DNA of 33,100 nucleotides, from positions 1 to 33,100 of the forward strand of contig JANYCC010000456.1 in assembly GCA_025360495.1 (NCBI GenBank), in the 5' to 3' direction. The translations under genes and the position numbers were made by a program. This DNA comes from Verrucomicrobiota bacterium (lineage in GTDB: Bacteria; Verrucomicrobiota; Verrucomicrobiia; Limisphaerales; UBA9464). How positions within the stretch are numbered: position 1 is the stretch's first letter; each line of letters opens with the position of its first letter. Below the pieces are notes generated by a model. That model did not search any database. It was not told the origin of the DNA and saw nothing but the letters and a program-made list of their open reading frames with translations. Positions 8,980-18,504 of the stretch are shown here, in pieces.

Positions 8980-11900
8980 ATGCGCCCCTCCCGTCGCCCT
9001 CTGCTGCTTCTCGCCCTGGTCGCCTTTGTCGCGGCCCTGCTGTGCTTCCGTGCCGGTCGCACCCCCGCTCCCGGACGTCCCGTCCCGGGCGCCACCCCGG
9101 CCCCGGTGGCCACGGTGGGCTCCACCCCATCGGCGGCCCCGGGATCACCGGTGCGCCTTCGGTTGGCCGCCGCCACGCCTGCCAAATGGGTCAGCGTCAT
9201 CTCGCTGCCGGCCGGGCAACCGTTGGCGCATCCCGACCCGAAGTTCCCGCACCGGTTGCGCAACACGTCCGCGACCATCGGCCAGCTCAGCCGCAATGAG
9301 CGGGCGATCCTGCTCCGCAATGCCTTTGTGGACACCCAGGCCGGCGAGTCCCTGGCGGTTCCTGAATCGCTCCGGGCCGGTCCTGAGCCCGGCACTTATA
9401 TCGTGCAGGCGCGCGACACCCTGGATGACGCGTTCCGGCGCCGGCTTCAGCTCACCGGTGCCCGGATCATCTCTTATATCCCGAACAACGCGGTCTTGGT
9501 TCAGGCCACTGCGGACGTTGCGGAAGAACTCGCCAATGCGCCGGAAACCGGTGCGATCCTGGCCAACGAACCCCACTTCAAACTGGAGCCGGGCCTCGCG
9601 CTTCAGGCCCTCCAATCCCGCGGCACACCGGCCGAACTGCTCCTGACGGTCCTCGACGCCGACCGCACGCTGCCCCAGGTGGAAGCCCTCGGGGCCCATG
9701 CCGTGGCGCGTCAGCGCGGTCCGTTCGGGGAACTGATCGTCGTGGAGACCGGCGGCCGGGATATTCTGGTGCCATTGGCCCGGCTCCCAGGCATCACGTT
9801 GCTCGAGGCCGTGCAACATCGGCAGCCCGCCAACGACCGCGCCGGTTACATCCTCGGATCCAGCACCGACTTCACGAACAATGTCCCGACCCTCGGCCTC
9901 ACCGGGGCCGGGTTGGTCGTCAACATCAACGACACGGGCATTGACTCCACGCATCCCGACCTCGCGGGACGGGTGATTGCGGCCGACCCGGCGCAACTCC
10001 AGGACCTGAACGGCCACGGCACGCATGTGGCCGCCTCGATCGCCGGCAGCGGTGCGCAATCCGCCCTGGTGGTCACGGCGCAAGGCTCGGTCCCCAATGC
10101 CGATTTCCGGGGCAAGGCTCCGCGGGCACGGCTGTTCATCCTGCCGATCGACCTCCAGACGGGTCCGACGATCTCCGATGTTTTCCTGCAGGAAACCTTT
10201 GCCCGCACCAATCTGTTGCTGACCGGACGCACCAATGCGCCGATCTCGAACAACAGTTGGGGTTATCCCGCGGCCCTCGAATACACCAGTTTTTCCGCCA
10301 GTTACGACGCCGCGGTCCGGGATGCCCTCCCGGATGTGCCGGGGGATCAGCCGGTCATGTATGTCTTCGCGGCGGGGAATGCCGGCGACGGTGGGGCCAA
10401 CGGACTGGGAGGCGGCGCCGACACGGTCTCCGCGCCGGGCAATGCCAAGAATGTGATCACCGTGGGCGCCCTCGAATCGGCCCGCAACCTCACCAACATC
10501 GCGGTCTTCGACCAGAATGGCGTGATCGTCCGCTCGGGGAACACCGTCATCCCGGGCCGGGGCTATGATCCCAATGACCCGACTTATGTCACGAATGCCG
10601 TGTTCGGGGTCGAGACCGACTCCGATTATGAGGTCGCGAATTTTTCCAGCCGGGGCAATGTCGGCATCGGCACCGAGGGCGATTCCGGGCGGTTCAAACC
10701 CGATGTCGTCGCCCCCGGAACCTATATCCTTTCCGCCCGTTCCTCGCTCTGGCGGTTGGAAAACCAATTGCCCCCGGATGACGACCGGTTCCCGGTGACG
10801 CAGGAACTGATGGACGAGGTGGGTCCGTGGTACCGGTATGAATCGGGGACCAGCCAGGCCACGCCGTCCATCTCCGGGCTGCTGGCCCAGTTGGAGGAAT
10901 TCTATGAGATCCAGCAGGGGAACAAGATCCCGCCGGAAGGTTATAAGGCCATCCTCATCAATGGCGCGCGGGTCAACACGGAACGGTACCAGCCGGATCC
11001 CCACGACACGCTCAATTATGCCGGTTGGGGCGAACCCCATCTCCTGCGGTCCTTGAACAGCGGGTTCACCGCCGACGGCCAGACCCTGAACGGTTTCCTC
11101 AACGGACCCTCGGGCGGAACCAACAACCAGATCATCGGGTTTCCCATCGTCGGCCGTTCGAATGAGCTCGGGTTGGCGACGGGCGATGCGCGATCGTTCC
11201 GGATCAAGCTGGCCCTCCCTGAGGCCACCAATTATCCGGTCCGTTTCACGCTGGTCTGGACCGATCCGGCCGGCAACCCGGCGGCGGCGATCAAGTTGGT
11301 CAACGACCTCGACCTGGTGGTCACCAACGAGACGACCGGCGAGTTTTATCTCGGCAATGATTTCGAGGTGGGCACGGGCTTCAGCCGGTTGCTGACCCAG
11401 ACCAATCTCCTGGCCTCCACCGGGACCGGGACCGGCCAGGGCGGCACCGATCCGTTCGGGAACCCGATCACCTCGACCAACGTGGTCGCGGCCCAATTCG
11501 ACAACGTCAACAACGTCGAACGCGTCGTCCTGCCGCCGGGCGCCGGCACCGATTTTGTGGTGATCGTCCGGGCCCGCCGGGTGAATGTGAATGCCGTCCA
11601 ATTGCACCCGAACGGGATCGTGCAGGATGGCGCGCTGGTGTTCAGCAGCGATGCCCCGGACACCCTCGGCCTGGTGGGGACGATCTCCGATGCCTATGCC
11701 GTGCCGGCCAAGGATATCCTGACCGTGCGCCCGCCGATCAGCCCGGTCACCAACGGCCTGCCGATGTTCAACCAGCGGGTCGGTGCCAATTCACCGTTGG
11801 TCGGGACCGCGATCGGGACGACCAACCAGTGGCATTTCTACGTCTTCACCAACACGCCGGGCGGCACCAGCTATGGCGGGGCCCTCACCAACGGGAAGAA

Positions 11901-14900
11901 CGTCGCGTTCGTCACCTTCTTCCCCCCCAACCTTGCGTCGCCCCGCAACGAGGACGCGGACATCGATCTTTATGTGTCCTATGACCCGGGGTTGACCAAC
12001 CTCGTCCCGAGCGCGGTCACCAACGCCTTCAAGTCCACGGGTCGCGGTGGCACGGAATTCGTCGTGTTCACCAACGCCCCGGTCAACGGTGAGATTTATT
12101 ATATAGGGATCAAGTCCGAGGACATGCAGTCGGCGGACTACTCCTTTGTCGGGGTCAGCAGCACCGTTCCCTTCGGCGGGACCCGGCCGGATGGCAACGA
12201 TGCGGTCCATGGATTCCCGCTGGTCCAACCGATCCCCGACGGCACGCCGGCCAAGCCGGGCATCGGCTATTTCATGGGGTTGGGACTCAACCCGGGGGAG
12301 ATCCGGCGCGTCTGGGTCCAGGAAACCCTCAGTCACGGGAATTTCCCCGACCTGTTGGGCAATCTTTATAAGGACCGCATCAGCATCGTCCTGAACAACC
12401 ACGGCCAGATCGCCGACACCGTACGTGGCCGCGTCCAATTCGGGACGAATATCACGACCATCTATGATGATTTCGGGAGCCGCGCCTTCAAGGGCTCGGT
12501 GCCCACCGACGGGCCCGGGCGATTGATCAGTTTCCTGGGTCGTCCGACTTCCGGCGTCTGGCTCCTGCAGACCATCGATGACGCCCAGGGCAACACCGGG
12601 CGGATCAATGCCCTGGAGCTGATCGTCCAGCCCAATGACTTCGGGACCCGTCTGGTGCACCGGACGGTCCAGCCCGGGGAATGCGAAACCGAGGTGGTGA
12701 ACGTGCCGCCGAACGGGAGCAAGCTGACCGTAATCGTCACCAACATGCAGCCGTCGCTGCCCTTGGAGGTCCTGATCCAGCGTGATGACGGGGGATTCCC
12801 GGATCCGACCCAGCCGGGAGCTTCGCAGAAGTCCGCCACGATCATACCCCCGGGGGGGACCGTGTCATTGGGGATCGGGGACGAACCGCCGCTGATTCCG
12901 GGCCGATACTTTGTCAGCGTGTGCAACCCGAACACGGTGGCGGTGAGCTACGACACGGCCCGGTTCATCGAGCAGAACCTGCCCGATTCCTTCAACCGCA
13001 CCCTGAACTCGGATCCGGCCAACAATATCGCCCTCCAGGATGTGGCCGAAAGCGAGTCCCGCATTGTCGTGACGGACACCCGCCCGGTGAGTTCGGTCGA
13101 GGTGGGTCTGCGCATCATCGACCCCCGGGAATCCGATCTCGCAATCCACCTGGTGAATCCGCAGGGGGACCGGGTTTTGGTGACCGAAAACCGCGGGCTC
13201 CGGGACGCCAACGGTTATGGCGGGAGCCAGCGTCTCACCAATTTCCAGCACCTTGCCGCGACGTTTGATGCGGCGAGCAGCCGGGCCGCGATCCTCGTGG
13301 ACGGCCGGCCCATCACCAACGCGCTCATGGGCTCCGTGAAGCTGCCGGTGGACCGCCGGTTGAGCCTCGCCCGGGATCCGACCCGGGGGTTCACCACCGA
13401 CCATGCCTCGGTGACGCTCGATGACGTCGGCTTCTGGCGGCGGCCGTTGGGAACGGACGAGGTGCTGTCCATTTATAAGGATGGTTTTGACGGCTTTGGG
13501 AAACGGTCAGGGCTGTCGACCGCGGGATTGGCGGCCTTATGGAGGATGGACCTGACCGGCGATGACGCCTTGGGTGCGAATAATCTCTCGTTGTTGGGCC
13601 CGGTGGTCAGCACGGCCGGACAGATCGACACGGCGTTGGCGTTCATCGGGGTGACCTCGGAAGGGCGCACACCGCGGCTGCCGCTGGATGTCGGGATCGG
13701 CTTCAGCTTGGAAGGCTGGATCCAGTTGCTGCGCGACAACCGACGGGTGGTGTTCGGGGCCTGGGGTCCGGAAGCGGGTCTCTCGATGCCCGCGGTGTTG
13801 GTCGGGTTCGACGCGCCCTGGGGCAACGGAGCCGGCTCGGTTTCGTTCGTGTTCGAAGGGGCGGACGGCACGCCCAAGATGCTGGTGAGCGATCCCGGCC
13901 TGATCCTGGCCGACAATTTCACCACCAATAAGACTTATGCGGTGTTCGGCGAGCTCACCAACCACACGGCCGGTCCCATCAAGTTTGTCCTCCCGCCGTT
14001 CAATGGGACCAACACCTCCACCGTCGTGCTGGAAACCAATGGTTTCGAATCCGTCACCGCCGGGATCTTCCTGCCGGGAACCGCCGTGGAGGGCTGGCAG
14101 ATCCGGACCAACCCCGCCGCCGTCCGGTTGTTTGTTCCCGGGGCGCATGATGGCAACCAGGTGCTGGCGATGGGTGCGGCGACACTGGTGAAAGCGATCA
14201 CGGTCACGCCGGGCGAGCGTTATCGGGCGTCATTCTATGGACGACAGGCCGACGACGCGACGAACCGGGTGCAATTCAACGTCGTGCTGGACGGCCAGGT
14301 GGACCAGACCGTGGATGTCAGCACGGAATGGGTGCGCACCGAGGTGCGGTTCCGGGCGAAGACCAACCTGCTGGTCCTCACGCTGGTGCCGACTTCAGTG
14401 GGCAACCTGAACACGGACGGGGCGCCCTCGGGTCTGCTCTTGGATTCCTTCCAATTCGAGGAGATCGGCTCGGCGGTCACGTACCTGCCCGAGGAGGATT
14501 TCACTCCGTTGCTCGGCAAGTCCGGGGCGGGGGAATGGCGACTCGAGGTCACCGACGACCGGGGCACCGTCACCGGGATCATCGATGGGTGGCAATTGCA
14601 CCTGACCTTCGCCCAGACCAACCGGCCGATTGTGATCCTCACGAACGGCGTGCCCTATCAGGCCGGGATTCCGGGCGGTGGGATCGCCTACTTCCGGATG
14701 GACGTCCCGTTGGAGGCCCGGGCCGCCACCAACACCCTCTTTATCTCGGACCCTGGCGATCCCCTGTTGCTTCTTTACAGCGACACCGGCCTCCCCGACG
14801 GCAGCCAGCCGAACGATGTCGTCGCCAATGCCAATCCGTACATCGTGGGAACCAACCTGCCCCCGATCCTGCCACGCGGGCAGCGCTATTATCTGTCGGT

Positions 14901-16245
14901 CCTCAACCCGGATCCCACCCGCACCAACCTGTTCACGATCCGCGCCGATCTCGACCTCGGATTGATCGTGCTGACCAACGGGATCCCCTATGCCCGCACC
15001 AACATCGGGCCCGGCCGGTTGGATTTTTATGCCTTCGATGTCCCCTCCGACGCGACGGTGGCCAACTTCGAGATCCCGTCGATGACCTCCGACATGAACC
15101 TGTTTGTGTCGAGATTCCCGACCCTTCCGCGGCAATTTGTCTATGATTACGCGGGGACGAACACGGGCACGACGCCCGAGTTGATCTCCATTGATGGACA
15201 ATCCGTCCCGGTCCCGCTGACGCCCGGCCGGTGGTTTCTCGGGGTGGCGGCCGGGGGCACCAATTCCGGGAATTATTCGATCCTGGCGTCGGCTTTCACC
15301 GGCAGTCTGACGGTCATCACCAACGACACGTCGGTGTTGGTGACCAACACCGTGGTCGGGTCGACCCAGTATTATGCGGTGGATGTCCCGGACAGCGCGA
15401 CGGCACTGGTGGTGACGGCGGCGCCCTTGGTGGGGCAATTGGGGATTTATATGAAGGACAGCCTGCCGCTGCCCAGCCCCACCTCTTATGATGTCCGCTC
15501 AACCCATCTGGTGGGCGGCATCGAGTTGATCCAGTTGACCGCCGCCACCAAGCCGCTCGCGCTCGCGCCGGGCCGCTATTACATGGCGGTGCATGACGAG
15601 GGCGCGACGCCGGCAATCTACGCGCTGAACGTCATCATTCTCTTCGATCGGACGGACGTCATCAGCCTCTTCGATGACGTGCCGCTGGCCGCGGTGCTGG
15701 TCGGGTCCACGAGCACGATTTACCGGTTCGACGTGGATCCCGGGGTGCCGATGGTCCTGTTCGAGATCTATGGTTTGGATGGGCCGGTGGACCTGGTGGC
15801 CGCGAAGGGCGCCGTGCCGTCGGCATTCACCCGTAATTTCAGCAATATCCGACCCGCCAATGCCCCGGAACTGGTGCTCGTGACGACCAATGATTTCACC
15901 GATCTTTCGGGCCCTTGGTATCTGAGCGTCAGTGGATCCACGCCCGGGCCGGTGAATTATACCGTCCGGGCGGCGATGGTCCGGGACGGCAATCCCTTCA
16001 GTCGCGCACCGCTGACCCTCGTGTTGATCCCGGGTTTGGGAACCACCATCAAGGGACGGATCGAATTCAACTCGGTGCCCGGGCTGACGTATCAGGTCCA
16101 GTTCGCGACCGACTTCGGTTTGATCGATCCCTGGCAGGATCTCGGGTCGGCGGTTGTGGCGACCGGCTATGACACCTCGGTGCCGATCGACATGACCTCG
16201 GAGGATGCCCGTTACTATCGGGTGGTCCAGATCACCAACCCGTGA
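8980..16245 (+). CDS. Giant exported S8 (subtilisin-like) peptidase with P-domain-, LamG-, DUF642-like and PPC-like modules (2421 aa)
   Basis: Signal peptide MRPSRRPLLLLALVAFVAALLCF; catalytic triad motifs DTGID (Asp codon 9931), HGTHVA (His codon 10015), SGTSQATPS (Ser codon 10852); four PPC-like repeats near the C-terminus; terminal YQVQFATDF...PWQDLG...ARYYRVV. Confidence 0.9.
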   Translation: MRPSRRPLLLLALVAFVAALLCFRAGRTPAPGRPVPGATPAPVATVGSTPSAAPGSPVRLRLAAATPAKWVSVISLPAGQPLAHPDPKFPHRLRNTSATIGQLSRNERAILLRNAFVDTQAGESLAVPESLRAGPEPGTYIVQARDTLDDAFRRRLQLTGARIISYIPNNAVLVQATADVAEELANAPETGAILANEPHFKLEPGLALQALQSRGTPAELLLTVLDADRTLPQVEALGAHAVARQRGPFGELIVVETGGRDILVPLARLPGITLLEAVQHRQPANDRAGYILGSSTDFTNNVPTLGLTGAGLVVNINDTGIDSTHPDLAGRVIAADPAQLQDLNGHGTHVAASIAGSGAQSALVVTAQGSVPNADFRGKAPRARLFILPIDLQTGPTISDVFLQETFARTNLLLTGRTNAPISNNSWGYPAALEYTSFSASYDAAVRDALPDVPGDQPVMYVFAAGNAGDGGANGLGGGADTVSAPGNAKNVITVGALESARNLTNIAVFDQNGVIVRSGNTVIPGRGYDPNDPTYVTNAVFGVETDSDYEVANFSSRGNVGIGTEGDSGRFKPDVVAPGTYILSARSSLWRLENQLPPDDDRFPVTQELMDEVGPWYRYESGTSQATPSISGLLAQLEEFYEIQQGNKIPPEGYKAILINGARVNTERYQPDPHDTLNYAGWGEPHLLRSLNSGFTADGQTLNGFLNGPSGGTNNQIIGFPIVGRSNELGLATGDARSFRIKLALPEATNYPVRFTLVWTDPAGNPAAAIKLVNDLDLVVTNETTGEFYLGNDFEVGTGFSRLLTQTNLLASTGTGTGQGGTDPFGNPITSTNVVAAQFDNVNNVERVVLPPGAGTDFVVIVRARRVNVNAVQLHPNGIVQDGALVFSSDAPDTLGLVGTISDAYAVPAKDILTVRPPISPVTNGLPMFNQRVGANSPLVGTAIGTTNQWHFYVFTNTPGGTSYGGALTNGKNVAFVTFFPPNLASPRNEDADIDLYVSYDPGLTNLVPSAVTNAFKSTGRGGTEFVVFTNAPVNGEIYYIGIKSEDMQSADYSFVGVSSTVPFGGTRPDGNDAVHGFPLVQPIPDGTPAKPGIGYFMGLGLNPGEIRRVWVQETLSHGNFPDLLGNLYKDRISIVLNNHGQIADTVRGRVQFGTNITTIYDDFGSRAFKGSVPTDGPGRLISFLGRPTSGVWLLQTIDDAQGNTGRINALELIVQPNDFGTRLVHRTVQPGECETEVVNVPPNGSKLTVIVTNMQPSLPLEVLIQRDDGGFPDPTQPGASQKSATIIPPGGTVSLGIGDEPPLIPGRYFVSVCNPNTVAVSYDTARFIEQNLPDSFNRTLNSDPANNIALQDVAESESRIVVTDTRPVSSVEVGLRIIDPRESDLAIHLVNPQGDRVLVTENRGLRDANGYGGSQRLTNFQHLAATFDAASSRAAILVDGRPITNALMGSVKLPVDRRLSLARDPTRGFTTDHASVTLDDVGFWRRPLGTDEVLSIYKDGFDGFGKRSGLSTAGLAALWRMDLTGDDALGANNLSLLGPVVSTAGQIDTALAFIGVTSEGRTPRLPLDVGIGFSLEGWIQLLRDNRRVVFGAWGPEAGLSMPAVLVGFDAPWGNGAGSVSFVFEGADGTPKMLVSDPGLILADNFTTNKTYAVFGELTNHTAGPIKFVLPPFNGTNTSTVVLETNGFESVTAGIFLPGTAVEGWQIRTNPAAVRLFVPGAHDGNQVLAMGAATLVKAITVTPGERYRASFYGRQADDATNRVQFNVVLDGQVDQTVDVSTEWVRTEVRFRAKTNLLVLTLVPTSVGNLNTDGAPSGLLLDSFQFEEIGSAVTYLPEEDFTPLLGKSGAGEWRLEVTDDRGTVTGIIDGWQLHLTFAQTNRPIVILTNGVPYQAGIPGGGIAYFRMDVPLEARAATNTLFISDPGDPLLLLYSDTGLPDGSQPNDVVANANPYIVGTNLPPILPRGQRYYLSVLNPDPTRTNLFTIRADLDLGLIVLTNGIPYARTNIGPGRLDFYAFDVPSDATVANFEIPSMTSDMNLFVSRFPTLPRQFVYDYAGTNTGTTPELISIDGQSVPVPLTPGRWFLGVAAGGTNSGNYSILASAFTGSLTVITNDTSVLVTNTVVGSTQYYAVDVPDSATALVVTAAPLVGQLGIYMKDSLPLPSPTSYDVRSTHLVGGIELIQLTAATKPLALAPGRYYMAVHDEGATPAIYALNVIILFDRTDVISLFDDVPLAAVLVGSTSTIYRFDVDPGVPMVLFEIYGLDGPVDLVAAKGAVPSAFTRNFSNIRPANAPELVLVTTNDFTDLSGPWYLSVSGSTPGPVNYTVRAAMVRDGNPFSRAPLTLVLIPGLGTTIKGRIEFNSVPGLTYQVQFATDFGLIDPWQDLGSAVVATGYDTSVPIDMTSEDARYYRVVQITNP

Positions 16246-17159
16246 ACCGGGATCCGGTCCTGGTCGTCGCCACCAATCCCGCCGTCGATGTCGAATGGCG
16301 GGTGCGGGAACTCCGGCCCGAAGAAAAGAACGAGGTCCGGTCCGAGCGACGGTGGCCCGGGGGCAAAGGGGTCAATGTGGCGCGTTGGCTCGGCTGGTGC
16401 GGGGTGCAGGCGCGGCTTCTTCTCCCCTTGGGCGGGGCCACCGGTGCGGAGTTGGAGGCCGGGCTCCGCCGCGAAAAGATCGATTATCATGCGGTCCCGA
16501 TCGCCGGGGCGACGCGCGCCAATGTGGTGGTCACGACGGATTCCGGCCCGCAATACCGCCTCAACCCGGCCTGGCCGATCCTGACCCGTGCGGAGATGGG
16601 CCGGTTTGAGGAGGTGCTGGCCGCGGAGTTGGCCCGGCACCGCTGGGTGGTTTTCAGCGGGGCGTTGGTGCGGGGTGCCCCGCCCACGTTTTATGCGCGA
16701 TGGGTGAAGCGTGCGGCGGCGGCAGGGGCGAAGGTCATCGTGGACTGCGATGGCGAACCCTTCCGGAGTGCGGTCCGCGCACGGCCATTCCTGGTGAAAC
16801 CCAATGAATTTGAATTGGCCCAGTGGGCCGGCGCACCGCTGGTGACCGAGGCGGACCAACGACGGGCCGCACGTCTTTTGGCGGACGCCACCGGGGGATG
16901 GGTGCTCGTTTCGAGAGGGGCCGCCGGTGCGTGGCTGGCCGGGCCCGACGGGCATGAAGTGCGGGTCGCCACGGCACCTCGGACACGGGTTCACAACACG
17001 GTCGGTGCGGGGGATGCGTTATTGGCGGCGGCCGTGGCGGCGGCGCAACGGGAACCAGATCGTCCGGAGGCTTGGTTGCGTTCGGGGGTGAAGACGGGTT
17101 CGTTGGCGACCCGACAGGATCCGGGGACGCTGCCAGCGCGGCGTCCGGCGGGTCGTTGA
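16242..17159 (+). CDS. PfkB-family sugar kinase (1-phosphofructokinase-like)
   Basis: GTG start overlapping upstream TGA; motifs WPGGKGVNVARWL and NTVGAGDALLAAAVAAA, VKPNEFEL. Confidence 0.85.
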   Translation: MNRDPVLVVATNPAVDVEWRVRELRPEEKNEVRSERRWPGGKGVNVARWLGWCGVQARLLLPLGGATGAELEAGLRREKIDYHAVPIAGATRANVVVTTDSGPQYRLNPAWPILTRAEMGRFEEVLAAELARHRWVVFSGALVRGAPPTFYARWVKRAAAAGAKVIVDCDGEPFRSAVRARPFLVKPNEFELAQWAGAPLVTEADQRRAARLLADATGGWVLVSRGAAGAWLAGPDGHEVRVATAPRTRVHNTVGAGDALLAAAVAAAQREPDRPEAWLRSGVKTGSLATRQDPGTLPARRPAGR

Positions 17160-17167
17160 GAGGCGGG

Positions 17168-17965
17168 TCAGGCTTTCTTGGGCTGGGGAGAGTGGAGGAT
17201 TTCGTCGCCCTTGAGTCCCGTCAGGCGTTCGACTCCCTTGAGCAGTTGAAACAGGGCAAAGAGCAGGACGCCGAGCATGGGGATGAACACGACGGGCCAA
17301 CTGATCCAGTGCATGCGGCCGAGTTGGGCGTTGAACTGCTCGGTGCCGAGTTGGGCCGTCAGGAGCCAGCGGGCGAGGATGAAATTCATGAGGCCGCTGC
17401 CGAAGAAGGAGAGCGCCAGGATCCAGGAACTCCGGGCCAGGAGCCGTTCGAAATCAGGCGTAGTCTGGCGGGCTTCCAAGGCGGCATGAATGCGATCGGT
17501 GTCCATCATCTGGTCATTATAAAGGAGCAGACGGACCAGGGGTTGACGGGTGCGCAGTGAAAGTGGGATCGCCAGGCCGAGGATCAAAGGGATGGCGGCC
17601 TCCTTGACGGCAAACCAAAAGGCATCGGTTTTCAAGAGGCCGAGCACGCCGGTGAGGACGACGGAGACCAGGCCCAGGATGGAGAACACATTGCAGATGC
17701 GCCGTTTCACATAATCCCAGATCCCATATCCGAGCGGGACGGCCAGCGCGACCACGAGGCCCCAGACCGGGCCGAGACTGAGGGCGTTTCGCAGCGGATC
17801 CAGCAGGGCGTGGAGGCCGGTGGCGGACGCGGCACCCAAGGCATGGGGTTCTTTGCTCAATTGGCTCAGGAGGAAGCCGGGCAGCACCACGTTGCACAAC
17901 AAATTGAGCCAGACATTCTCGCGGGGGGGCGAGGGGCGGCGGCCGGGGGTCGCGGATTCACTCAT
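17168..17965 (-). CDS. VC0807-family integral membrane protein
   Basis: Several hydrophobic helices; LPGFLLSQLS...LALAVPLGYGIWDYVKRR...SILGLVSVVLTGVLGLL pattern typical of VC0807-family proteins. Confidence 0.65.
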   Translation of the reverse strand: MSESATPGRRPSPPRENVWLNLLCNVVLPGFLLSQLSKEPHALGAASATGLHALLDPLRNALSLGPVWGLVVALAVPLGYGIWDYVKRRICNVFSILGLVSVVLTGVLGLLKTDAFWFAVKEAAIPLILGLAIPLSLRTRQPLVRLLLYNDQMMDTDRIHAALEARQTTPDFERLLARSSWILALSFFGSGLMNFILARWLLTAQLGTEQFNAQLGRMHWISWPVVFIPMLGVLLFALFQLLKGVERLTGLKGDEILHSPQPKKA

Positions 17966-18246
17966 GCTTAAGATCGGGACCGCGGGAGGCTTCGGTTTTG
18001 GCGGCCTTCCCGCAACGCCAAACCTCGCCCAATGCGCAATTCGATCCCCGCATAAGGCCCGGACAAGTCCTGCGGAACAATCTTCCGGGACTGGTGTCTT
18101 ATGGGCGGGTATTGGAGTACCCTACGCATAGAGATGTGAGCGGGTCGTCGCCCCGAGGCCGGAACGGACCGGGAGATTGGTTCCGGATCAGGACTTGCCG
18201 GACGGGCGGCGGCCCGCCACTTTGCGTGTGCGCAAATCCGCGTCCC

Positions 18247-18492
18247 ATGCCCCTTTACGAGTACGAACTTTCGGATGGCAAGTGTGCCGCTTGCGGGGGG
18301 CGTTTCACCCTGCGCCGTCCGCTCTCCGCCCCCGAGCTTCGCCAATGTCCCGCCTGCCGACGCCCGGTCTGCAAGGTCTTCTCGAATTTCAACACCCCGC
18401 ACCTGACCAAACCCCTCTCGATTTCCGACGCCAAGAAGGCCGGTTTCACGGTTTTGAAACGGGTCAACAAGGGTGAGTACGAACGCCAGTGA
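18247..18492 (+). CDS. FmdB-family zinc ribbon protein
   Basis: MPLYEYELSDGKCAACGGRFTLRRPLSAPELRQCPACRRPVCKVFS: N-terminal MPxYEYxC-like and two CxxC motifs. Confidence 0.85.
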   Translation: MPLYEYELSDGKCAACGGRFTLRRPLSAPELRQCPACRRPVCKVFSNFNTPHLTKPLSISDAKKAGFTVLKRVNKGEYERQ

Positions 18493-18504
18493 CCCTCCCC
18501 GACC

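Noticed and set aside
7659-9395. 578-aa minus-strand ORF spanning the GspK-like/S8 junction
   Set aside because: Antisense of both genes, no recognisable domain, composition of a shadow ORF.
9145-11607. 820-aa minus-strand ORF opposite the S8 gene
   Set aside because: Shadow ORF; the sense strand has clear catalytic motifs.
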